A stretch of 64,000 nt of DNA from Piscicola geometra. Its lineage: Eukaryota > Annelida > Clitellata > Hirudinida > Piscicolidae. The notes beneath the pieces are model-generated. The model worked only from the letters and a program-made list of their open reading frames with translations. It ran no database searches and was not told the origin of the DNA. Shown here piece by piece: positions 20,293-30,822 of this stretch; positions within the stretch are counted from its first letter, which is position 1; each line of letters starts with the position of its first letter. A program made the translations under genes and the position numbers. The DNA lies in contig OX030959.1 of the NCBI GenBank assembly GCA_943735955.1, positions 9,227,106-9,291,105 of the forward strand, written 5' to 3'.

Positions 20293-23200
20293 CTATTGAG
20301 GGGTGGATCGGTCAAGGGATGAATCGACTGAAACTCCATAAATATAACTGCACTTTTTCAGAAATCTTTCTGAAGATAATTCATTTTGATCGTATTTTGT
20401 CCAAGCTTCTTCCAGTTTGGCTTGGATTGATTTGGCGGTCTGACTTTGCCGCCGCCTCAGCAACCTTTCCTTTACCATTTGGCACTGCCTGGTGACAGCC
20501 TTTGCTTCGTCATAAATTAAATTTATTACAATATAAAATTCTAAATTAGATTTTTTAGCTCTGCGGTTAAGGCGAGCGTGCCATCCCTCGAGGTCGTTGT
20601 TGGTGCGCACTGAACGGCGGTACACAGAGCAACTGTCAACGGTCCAGATGCGGCTATTCAACCAGGTCTCGCGGAAGTATGTGAAGAACCTTTCCAGTCT
20701 CTCACTGGTGTTGCCTTCACACACTTCCTCGAAGGCTGCTCCAATGTGACTGGCCGGCAAAAGAGACAGAGCAAAAACCTTACGAATAAGATTATATACC
20801 CTGTTCCTTTCCATATACGAGGTCACAAGCTCGCATTCTTGCACTTTCCGCCAAAAGTGCCTGCCTCAAGTGAAAAGCACAACCCTTGATCTCCTTGTCA
20901 GGGAAGACCTGCTGTATTGCTCTCCACAGGCTCCCTTCAGAGTCGATGACAAAGGTTCTCAACTTAATTTCAATTGAGAGGAGTTGTCTCACTTTCTCCA
21001 AAACCTGAATTGATGGTAAAACTTGATAATAACAATTTACTTCATAAATTAATTTAAATAGCATATTCTTTAATTGTAGAAGACTGTCATATAGACCTTC
21101 TTGTAATCCTTCCGCCTTTTGCCTGTCATGAGGACCAAACAGAAAGGCAACTGTTTAAAGTTGTCTTCATATCTTCAATGAATAAAAGTTATGATTTTAA
21201 ATCTATAAAATATTCAAAAAAAATGTATTTGATAAATAGAAACGACAATAATGACAAAATTATTAAAATAGTTTATATAAATTGTATAAAGAGAATAGAA
21301 AACAGATGAATTCATTCATTTGGTACCTGACAAACGCATGAATAGAAAAGAGTTGGGTGATTGGCGATTTCACCACTTCTAAAGTCCCGTCCATATACCA
21401 AGTGTAAGCTTTGGATAAACGATTCAGCTGACTTTCGGTGGCGAATATTGCGTGATGGCGATTGCCAACAGAAACGGTTCCTCTAAAGAACGTTTCCTGA
21501 ATTGCATTGTTCAGGTGTACTTCATCAACCTGAAATATATTTATAATGTCACATAAAGTTGTTGAATAATGAAAGAATTATACGTGCGTAACTCATTTTT
21601 ACCTCAAAATCTGTAGAGTCAGGATTTGTTGGCCTCATAGCCGCCCGACTTCTATTTGCTATTCGGCACAAGTTCACTTCACTTATTTGAGCTACTTGAG
21701 GCAGGTCCGGAACTGAAAACATCTGTTTTGCCTGACTAACGAGTACACTCGCAGGTTCGAGTAAGTTTTCTCGTGCTGCTGTTTTTACCTGTGTTTAGGA
21801 AAATATTTTATTTTCAATTACTTTAAAATCAACGACGTGCTTACAAAGATGTCGAATAATATTTTAATTATAATGTATAATAGTTAATATTCTTCTATAA
21901 TTACTTCTCTTTTTTCTAGAATAGAAACAAGTAGTCCTGGACACTGTGGGTCTTTGTGACTTAGTGCATCTTTCTTGAAAACACTCCCTTCCTGCTTTAT
22001 TACAGCTGGACATACAAACTTCTTACTCTTGAGACTGCATCTCCATTCAATCGTTCCAGATTTTAATGTCCGTTTGTAAATGAACCAATAGCCTTCACTG
22101 GAGACTAATATGTTTCGACCTCTCTTCGATCCCCCTTCCACGACTGTGTTCGTAATTGGTCGTTCCGGTAAAATATCATCGTCATTCACAATGTCATCAC
22201 TGAGATCCCTTAAAAAATTGATTATACATTTATATCTACCCAAAATTGACAAAAACACTGGAACATATTTCATATCTTCAAATAGATTAATAATAATAAA
22301 TTGAAAATGTATTTTTCAAGAAAAAATATTTGATGCAAATAATAGAAAAAAGCACTAACGATTCTTCCTCTTCGAATCTAGTTTCTAGACTCACATATTG
22401 ATGCAAGTTCGACGTACTATTATCTTCATCCCAATTCAGCATAGGTTCGTCCATGTTGGGGATAGGCTCTTCTCTGAAAGGGAGTGATGTAAGCAACATA
22501 AAATCAAAATGTTAAATTATTGATAAATCTTTTCTATATTTAAAGTATTATACTGAAATCTTAACTATTTATATAATATGAGATAGAAATAATATAAATT
22601 AAAGATCTCTTACAAATCTTCATATTCTACTTCAGCAAGTGATTCATCTCTGAGAAATCTGATAATAAAAATTTAACCGATTATTTAATACATATAAAAT
22701 CTAGATATTCAAAAAATGAAACTAATTACTTTTAACTCCTCCTCTTCCACGCGAGAGGTTCCGACATGACGAATATCCAATGTATTTTCGTCGACATCAC
22801 TGATAACACGAAAATAAAATGTATTTAATATAAGTTTTACTAGTTATATTATATACTAATAGATAACAATCGTGGCGAAACCCCATTGCTCTGTCGGATT
22901 TCGCCGAAAAAAGGGTTAAAACACCCTGAATATTTCCCATTCGTTGGTCAGTTCGCAAAGTTTGAATGTCTTTCGACATAACTGAGATTTAAGAAATATT
23001 TTTATTCATCGTTTAAAAAATTAATTTTTCATCGCAAACCCCGTCAAAATCTTATTGCAAAACTCATTTTCATTACTTTTCAGCAAAGTTTTATTCATAT
23101 AGTATACTGGTAATTAATTATTCAACTAAAATTTAAAAAGTCAACCTTTATGCACATAGTTATACAATTTTTATTTTATGAATTCAAATAATAGAATAAC

Positions 23201-23385
23201 TTTTTAACTATTTGATATAATAAAAATACAAACTTATTAAGAATTGATCAAGCAAAAGCAACAATTTGAGTTTTCACATAAAGTATAATAAAAAAGTTTT
23301 AAAAATCATTGGGACTGATAATTAATTCACTTACGACTCTTGGACACGCGCCGCTTCTTCACCCTCATTTATTGAGCCACTGAAA
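20293..23385 (-). CDS. MULE transposase with FLYWCH finger, multi-exon, one frameshift
   Basis: DDE transposase. C-terminal exon 20849-20293 holds TNNDLEGWHARLNRR, carrying the family's final acidic residue. Exon 21064-20850 holds TFVIDSEGSLWRAIQ and the C/H motif GCAFHLRQAL. The exon near 21180-21070 holds LPFCLVLMTGKRRKDYK. The exon near 21530-21330 holds the first D in WYMDGTLEVV. The exon near 21790-21600 is a linker. The exon at 22210-21884 is a FLYWCH finger (GYWFIYKRTL...WRCSLKS). Short acidic exons upstream lie near 22490-22360, 22660-22615, 22800-22735 and 23385-23335. A single-base frame change near 20850 breaks HLRQAL from the following helix. Otherwise the domains are well kept, suggesting recent activity. 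Confidence 0.82.
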
Positions 23386-23710
23386 ATATTTTTTCAAATA
23401 TATATTGTCTTTATATCATTAGACTTCGAATTAAAGTGATAAAAAATACACTCGATAAAAACCTTAAACACGAGTCGCAAAATAAAGCACGGCACGAACT
23501 TGAAGCTGAGCAAGAAATGCATCTAAACGAAGACATTTTGATTCAAAAGATACCTAATCTCGAGTGCTCTTTATATACTCATTGCCCTACACCCTCACCC
23601 TACACCAACACATCGGTTTACTTTATGATTGTTATTCTTACTTTTGCCAAGTATATGTTCTCAAAGAGAGTTCAGAAGGAAAGATTAATTAATCGATGAA
23701 TGATGGAATA

Positions 23711-23834
23711 TTGGGTGGTGAGGGGTGAATCGGTTATGGGGTGAATCGGTTATGGGACGAATCGGTTATGGGGTGAATCGGTTAAGGGGTGAATCGGTTA
23801 TGGGATGAATCGGTTAAGGGGTGAAACGACTGCA
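23711..23834. repeat. Right TIR array of the MULE, 16-bp units
   Basis: GGGGTGAATCGGTTAT/AAGG units, the inverse of the array at 17585-17765. The outer end is GGGGTGAAACGACTGCA. Confidence 0.95.
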
Positions 23835-24226
23835 TCCCTTTCCATGTCATCCTCTCTTCGTGATTTAAATTGGACTCTCCAAGCTTGGCTGACCTGCAGT
23901 TCTCTATTTGCTTGCTTTGCATAAACCTACAATATAGAGAAAGCAAAATATAAATTTACAGTAATTATTTATATCAGCTAGTTGAACAAGTTTCCGATTT
24001 AAAAAAATTGAGTAGGAGTTTTCAAATCCAGGATGTGAGAACCTAGACTCTTGAAAATCTACTGAAAATTGTATTCTTTTGTCTGTTACATCTTTTGTAG
24101 TTTTCCACAAATGTTTTCGTTTTGTTTTAGCTTTCATTTGTGTGAAAGGTATGTCTTCAACGTCACTGCTTTCTTTAGAACTTTCATTACTATTTATAGA
24201 AGGCTTATAGTCTTCATTCCTCTCAT
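23835..24226 (-). pseudogene. Acidic/basic protein fragment, possibly piggyBac-like N-terminus, split by a hAT
   Basis: Minus-strand frame reads NERNEDYKPSINSNESSKES, then DVEDIPFTQMKAKTKRKHLW. The same frame seems to resume beyond the hAT at 26442-26530 with acidic residues (ESDDYELFDDNE). The acidic N-terminus followed by a W and a PG motif resembles piggyBac transposases, but no catalytic Asp is present and I am not sure. It lies directly beside the MULE end. Confidence 0.35.
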
Positions 24227-26441
24227 CAGTGGCGCAACCAGGCTTAAGCCCTCCCCCCCCCCCGAGACCTATTCGAAGGGTCTTGCAATTTTTCGAAAAA
24301 CGATGAGATTTTTTTGGTGGAGGGGGTAGGAGTAATGAATTTTTCAATATGCCATAGGACAATGATATTTTTTCTCGATGGTCATCGGGGCTTTATCTCA
24401 CGAAACATTTCATATATCAATACAGAACATATAGCTCCACCAAAATAACACTAACATATCACAAATTCTGAGAAAAAATAGAGCACCACTAGACCTTAAC
24501 TACACTTTTAAATCTTTAAACTTTTCATATGTAAATTTTTCTAGCCATGACACAGTATATAAAGAACAACGCAGATAGACAAAATAACTCCCGAGCTTTC
24601 AGAATTATCCAGCCTTCATGGAAAGGATGCTGCAACTGTGCAAAGACAGCTCAAAATCACATCAACAAGTTCACGTGCGGATCAGTCTGATCTCATTGCA
24701 TGTATCGAACGGCGAGAACTTTTTTGTGCCACAAGCCTTTAGCCCGAGTTGCACTATATGCTCGATGTTGCTCTGACTCTGCCAGTCACTCCATTAGATG
24801 CAGAAAGAGCATTTTCTAAACTTCGGCTTATTAAAACTCATCTAAGGACGACTGTGTCTGCTTGTCGTTTGCAAAGCTTGTTTGAGAATATCTGCTTCCA
24901 AAGCCGCTACTGCACTTCTTCCAGTAAATGAAATGGTGAAAAGATTTTCACAAACTGATCGAAAAATTGTTTTGTAACTGAGAGCACATCTAAATTTATT
25001 TGAAACTAAATATATATGTAAACTTTTTACCTTAGTTTAAAAAATGATGACGTAACTCTAAGAATACTATGCAACTTAGTTTGTAGTTTTTCTTTTGTAT
25101 CATTTATAAACTATCTAAATTCTATATCAATTATAATTGGTAGTTTTTATTTAGCCCATTTACCGCCGCTACCCGAAAAAAAAGTTAACATGAACTTTAG
25201 ACTTGCATTATATGGTTAATTTCAAGCAAAATTGAAAACAATTATTTCATAAGTTTTAATGGAACAAAATGTTACGAAAACGCAACGTGAGCGGGAAGTG
25301 TGACATACTTCTGTGCAGTAAGAAATAATTAATAAATTGATTCAAACGAAATTTATTAAAACAGAAATAAATTTCAATTAAAAATAGTTCGATAAAATTA
25401 TGACTTATTATTTCATTAATTATAATAATAATTATTATTTTAATTACAAAAAAGCAAATTATTTAACGTGAATAACAACAGCATTCATATAGGTTATAGG
25501 TGAACTGCACACCAAAGAAATCGCGCTGCATGTGTTAAATGCACATTTGATTTTGCACATGTATTCTTGAAATGCGATTTTTCTAAAAACCCTAACCCTA
25601 ACCTTAACCCTAAATTAACGTTTTTCCTGTAAAAAAGAAGAAATGTGCAAAATCAAATGTGCATTTAACACATGCAGCGCGATTTTTTTGGTGTGCAGTT
25701 AACCTACAACTGTCGTGCTGTTTCAAAGACGAAACTGACGTAGAATGTTATCTTGATTTAAATTTTATAATCATTCAATGAGAGGTTAAAAAATTATATT
25801 CTCTTCAATAAAAGCTTCAAGTGTGAAGCATTTGCGGTTTGGAATTTTTTTTCGAAATATAAAAAATTAACATTCATCTAAAAAATTCAACTTTTAATTT
25901 TAATTTTATAAATTTCATAATACATTAACATTAAAATAATAATTTTATTCTTTTCATAACTATTGTAATAATGAGTAGGCATATTAAAAATGATATGATA
26001 TCATATTACGTCAAAGTTGCGAAAACGCACCATTGTTTTTTAAATGCATTGAAAACGTTTGAAAAGTTATTTGGAATATAAAAAAAATTTAATTTAAGTA
26101 TTAACCCTGAAATTAAAATTAAATTTGTATACAAATACTAAAATCGAACGAAAAAATTGAGCAATTATCTAAGCAAGAAAAGATTGTTTTGAGAAATTTT
26201 AAATGTGAATAGGAAATAAAAGATTATAAATAAAAAAAACTAAAAATTGAAATTTAATTTATAAAATTAAAATTTAAAATGTGCTGTACAAAATATGTGA
26301 AAAAACTCGGTATTAAAAAAGCTAGAAAATATAAAAATTGATGCTGCAAAAACGCAACAGCGGCGGTAATTATGTTGAACAATTAATTTTTTTATACTAA
26401 AGTTGAGCCCCCTCCAGCATTTTTTGCTTGTTGCGCCTCTG
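24227..26441 (+). mobile_element. hAT transposon remnant with perfect 8-bp target duplication CCTCTCAT
   Basis: Starts CAGTGGCGCAACCAGGCTTA and ends TTTGCTTGTTGCGCCTCTG, an imperfect inverted repeat. CCTCTCAT flanks both ends (24219-24226, 26442-26449). Plus-strand 24749-24931 encodes a ZMYM-type hAT C-terminus: ALTLPVTPLDAERAFSKLRL then IKTHLRTTVSACRLQSL. The rest of the transposase is missing. A small telomere-like inverted-repeat element is nested at 25498-25710. Confidence 0.88.
25498..25710. mobile_element. Small inverted-repeat element with telomere-like core
   Basis: About 210 bp. The ends GGTGAACTGCACACCAAAGA and TTTGGTGTGCAGTTAACC form arms of ~65 bp (including GCGCTGCATGTGTTAAATGC). 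They surround CCCTAACCCTAACCTTAACC at 25591-25614. Same family as the cluster at 52965-53620. No ORF, so MITE-like. Confidence 0.82.
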
Positions 26442-26530
26442 CCTCTCATTGTCATCAAACAGCTCATAGTCATCGCTTTCAATAAGAATTATTCTTGCAA
26501 TTGTTTTAGCTTTCGAGCTTTTTTACCTTA

Positions 26531-27060
26531 AATAATTGACCATTCATGTTTACAATCTGCAAAATCCAACAATTCAGAATGATTAAGTTGTTTTCACTGA
26601 TTTATATATTAAAAATTAAGCCCCGAGAGATGCATGGTGATGCCATTTGGTATCGCACATTCATGTTTCAATTATAAACGAACCGTTTGTCTTAACACTA
26701 TGAAATAAATTTATTCATCAAGACAAATGATACGATTATTTGAAATTTTTTTATTTACTACTCAGATGTTAAATGAAAACTCATGAAAAAAATGCCAAAC
26801 TTGTGGATTTAAGTTCGATTTCCTGAAGTGCTTCGATGAGGAACATAAACAAAGATGATAAAAAATACTAAAATTAGGCGTTCTAGGGTGTTTAAAATCC
26901 TAGAAAATTATCTAATGATTTATTTTGGCATTGTGGACTTCATGAAAAATCATAGAAGTAGTGATGCCAATTGGCATCACTATGCAGTAGAGGGTTAAGT
27001 CAAAAGTGGACAAGGGGGGAGGGGGGGTAAAAAAATGCAAAAATGTGTGGACGTCTTTTA
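26531..27060. other. AT-rich stretch without recognised feature
   Basis: Contains GATGCCATTTGG and GATGCCAATTGGCATC motifs near 26639 and 26963, possibly ends of an unrecognised element, and a G-run near 27010-27030. No coding sequence seen. Confidence 0.4.
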
Positions 27061-27240
27061 TGGATGGCCCCTAGGGAAGTGTTTGTGTTCACTTGCTGAC
27101 AATGTAACCAAAAATGCAAAAAACAGTTCAATTAGGATAGGTTTGAATGTATGAAAAACTTAACGGCGTTAAAAAACTTAACGGTCGTTTAACGCGATAA
27201 TCGAAAGTTAACGTAGATTAAAGCACAGCTTTAGTTTAAA
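27061..27240. mobile_element. Right-end fragment of the TAGAGCTGT hAT family
   Basis: GTGTTTGTGTTCACTTGCTG through AACGTAGATTAAAGCACAGC matches the distal end of the copies at 14690-14830 and 36600-36788. Confidence 0.7.
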
Positions 27241-27569
27241 CAACAAGATTTTCAAAATTCAATAAAAGTTTTGTAAGTCTTAAACAACTCCTAAAAAATT
27301 GTCAGTCGATCCCCGTTTTGGTCGCGAACCACTGGTTTATTAATTATAATTATTCATAATATAATTTCTTGAATCTTTCCTCTTTTTAGCTTTATTTGTT
27401 TTTTTAAATTCTTATATGGGGTTTAGTGTATATCTTTCCAAATAAATTTTTTTTAAATGACTATTTTATTTTCCAAAATTCTCTTAAGGTTAACGTAGTT
27501 AATTACAATAAAAATTCCATCATCATCATCATTGCCATGCCCGTAACCAAATCGGTTGTTGAAGGAAAT

Positions 27570-27614
27570 GTGTGTGTGTGGGTGTGTGTATTTGTGTATG
27601 TGTGGGTGTGTGTA

Positions 27615-27692
<78 letters not shown>
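27570..27692. repeat. (TG)n microsatellite next to MED4 stop codon
   Basis: About 120 bp of TG with TATTTGTG interruptions. It lies ~18 bp downstream (minus sense) of the MED4 stop, i.e. in the 3' UTR. Confidence 0.96.
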
Positions 27693-27695
<3 letters not shown>

Positions 27696-27709
27696 CCATT
27701 TGATACACA

Positions 27710-30700
27710 TCACTCGTCACTGGAAGAACTGCTGCTTGAGTCAGAAGACATAACTTCCACTTCCTGGGACATCCCCATGCTCGCCACTGCCTTCGCTTCC
27801 TCTGTCTTGTCCTGTCTCTTCAGCAGGGTGCTCTGTACCTTTGTGGTTGGTGTCGTTGTTGTCTTCTTGTTGCAGTTGGGTATTTTTTGTGGAAGGTTTT
27901 TTGTTTTTGTGGTTGGTGTTATATTGCTTTGGTTTGAATATGTTGACTTTTGTCATGAAGTTATTGTTGTTGCAAAGATCAAGAATAACTGTTTGCTTCT
28001 TGTTGTCATGACGAAGTACTCACTTCAACACTAGGTTGCCATGACAACGACCCTCCTCCCGTGTAAATGGATACGCCTGTGTAGATGTCGATGGTGACTG
28101 TGAAAGCTAGTTAGAATAAAAGATTAACAAATATTTATTTATATTTATTATTATTAGAGCTGTTCTACGATTTTATATTTTAACAAAAGTAAAAAATTTT
28201 AATTATGTTTTAACCCAATATGAAGTTGTTATGACGAGTCCAAATATTAGGGAGATTATAACAAAAGGGTGATGATGAAAACTTTTCAGATGAAATCAAA
28301 CTGGTCAGTTATATTATTTTAAATTTATAAATTAATACTTTGAATTTGAATTATTAATTTCCAGTTGATCATTTCGACAAAAGAAAAGATGCCCATTGAT
28401 CTTATTCATATGGCAGCATGTCTGTTGCATCTCCAGTATAAAAGAATAATATTAAAAAAGTTTGAGATAAAAAAGAAATGAATACAAAGACTTTCATTAG
28501 AGAAAACTTAATTCTATTTTGTACAGCCAGACCAAGCTGCAGTGCCGATGAGAAAAAAAAACAAATGATGGTTATTTAGACCTATTATGTTAGTTTTTGT
28601 TACGTAAAAATGATAATCCAATTTTATACTATCAAATTATACGAATGATTTTATTTGTGCAGTTGTGGAGAATAAGAATGTTGTCAAAAAACATATTTAT
28701 AACAGGAATTAATAATAATGAACGAGGGAAAAAATTCAGAAGAGGATGAATTGTACAAATATTCACAATTACGTCCCACCAAAATTGAAGATTATAAAGA
28801 TGTTTAATTTATTGGAGTAAAATGGAAATTTTTCCAATACTACAAGAAGTAGCCAAAACTTTGTTTAGTATACCTGCAAGTTCTATTCACTGTTAACGGA
28901 ATTTTTCAACATGTGTTCGTTTAACTTCAGACCCAAGATCATCTAATTTTAAAGGTAAGAGTTGGGGGAACGAGACGGGACGGGAATCAAAATTCTGATG
29001 GCCCATCGGAAACGGTACGGGAAAAAAATCGTCCATGTCCGACCTCTAGTATGAGCCCCTGCTATAAATAAAAGAAAGTAGCACCCGAAGTATGCCTGTC
29101 CGAGGGCGTGGCTTGTTGTTCGGACGAGAAGAGAGCTCCTGTGTGCATCTCTGCCTCTGTTGGGAAGGGTCTGCGAGGGTCCCCTGGTGGTAATAGTGGT
29201 TGTATGATGATGGTTGTGGTGTAGGTGGTTGTGATGATGTTGTTTGTGGTGATGGTGGTTGTGGTGATGGTAGTTGTGGTGATGGTGGTTGTGGTGATGG
29301 TGGTTGTGGTGATGGTGGTTGTGGTGATGGTGGTTGTGGTGATGGTGGTTGTGGTGATGGTGGTTGTGGTGATGGTGGTTGTGGTGATGGTGGTTGTGCC
29401 GATGGTGGTGATGTTGGTGGACGGACCAGCAGCCCAGTTGGGAGGACTGTTGACAGAGTTGGAGGCTGATATTTTGTGCGCGTACTTAATGAGTTCTTCT
29501 GAAGACACCTGCATGCATGGAAGTGTGTTGTGATGATGATCGTAGTGTTGATTATGATTTTGTGCTGTTAAGGTGAGGATAATGATGATGATGCTTGACC
29601 TTTCTTCTGGAGGCTTGTTCGATCAACTTGAGTTTCTGAGATGCCTCAAAAATGATGGTTGACTGCGGTGGTGTGATGGTAGTACTTGTAGACATTTTCT
29701 CGAAATCTTCCTACATATTTTTTCATGGCGGTGCTTAACTCCTTTCCCAGAATTGTCAGCTACTGGGTGGGTGAGAATCCCCAACTTGAGCCACGTGTCG
29801 TTAATGTTCGAGTACAAACAATGCCCTAGAAAATGTGCAGCCTAAGTGGTCTGAATACTCGTTCAGGCTATGAGCCACTATAATAATGCTTTTTATTATT
29901 CTTATTATCCAGTTGTTCCACATATGAGTAAACTGCGCCTGAGTGCTTTTTGTGAGTGTCTTTGGCGCCTTTTAGAAGATCTCAAGTTGAGTGAGCACGT
30001 CTTCCCCGGCAGTCTTCAAGCTGCAGAACAGGGGGTTTGTCACGTAGAAAAGATCAGCTGGTAGAACAAACCTTTCAAAATCAGGAAATGTAAGAGCATG
30101 AGAAAAAGGTTTGCAGAAAGGCCTGAAGATGTTGAAAAGTTCAAAATTCAAAATCTCTTTAAAAGGAAAGGATGAGCTTGTAGTGGTAAAGGACCTCAGA
30201 TGGGAAAGTGACCCGTTACATATGTATGAGTTGATTATGAATGCTTTTGAAGATGATGATGATGATGTTGATGGCAATAATAATAATGACGATGATGATA
30301 AAGCTGATGCTGCTGATGATGATGATGTTAGTACCAGTATTTCTTCAGCAATCTTGAGATTGGACTGCAACTGTCTGATGTTGGCATCTCTTTTCTCTAT
30401 CTCTATCTGTTATAGGATGTTGATGATAATATGATGATGATGATGATGATCTTCTTCTTCTTCCCATAAAGTGCAGGGCTCCTCTGGAGCATATACGCAC
30501 TTAGGCTACGGTAGGAAGCGAACCCACGCTAGTGAGTCGAATGCCAAGCGTTTTACCGCTAAGGTAATCCGCTGCCCCATCATGAGGATGAGTTGATGAT
30601 GATGAGTTGATGATGATGAGTTGATGATGATGATGATGATGATGATGAGTTGATGATGATGAGTTGATGATGATGAGTTGATGATGATGATGATGATGAG

Positions 30701-30786
30701 TTGATGATGATGATGAGTTGAAGATGATGATGAGTTGAAGATGATGATGAGTTGAAGATGATGATGAGTTGATGATGATGATGAGT

Positions 30787-30822
<36 letters not shown>

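Larger units (their letters stand above)
17585..23834 (-). mobile_element. Mutator-like (MULE) transposon, 6.25 kb, tandem-repeat TIRs
   Basis: Left end TGCAGTCGATTCACCCC and right end (inverted) TGCAGTCGTTTCACCCC. Each is followed inwards by tandem 16-bp units AACCGATTCACCCCTT (left 17590-17765, right 23711-23825). Inside, on the minus strand, is a multi-exon gene with FLYWCH and MULE DDE domains. No matching 9-bp flanking duplication is seen (CAGAGAAT before, TCCCTTTCC after). The element lies next to the decayed LINE on the left. Confidence 0.85.

Noticed and set aside
20293..20844. Reading the transposase C-terminal exon as a separate host gene
   Set aside because: It is continuous with the DDE exons upstream apart from a one-base frame change, and lies within MULE TIRs.
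23436..23699. 87-residue plus-strand ORF inside the MULE
   Set aside because: No recognisable motif, and it lies opposite the acidic N-terminal exons of the transposase; likely chance.
27426..28034. 202-residue plus-strand frame
   Set aside because: It is largely a TG-repeat translation plus the antisense of the MED4 last exon.
30473..30582. Functional tRNA gene
   Set aside because: Box A and B resemblance only; no convincing acceptor and anticodon stems, so treated as SINE-like.
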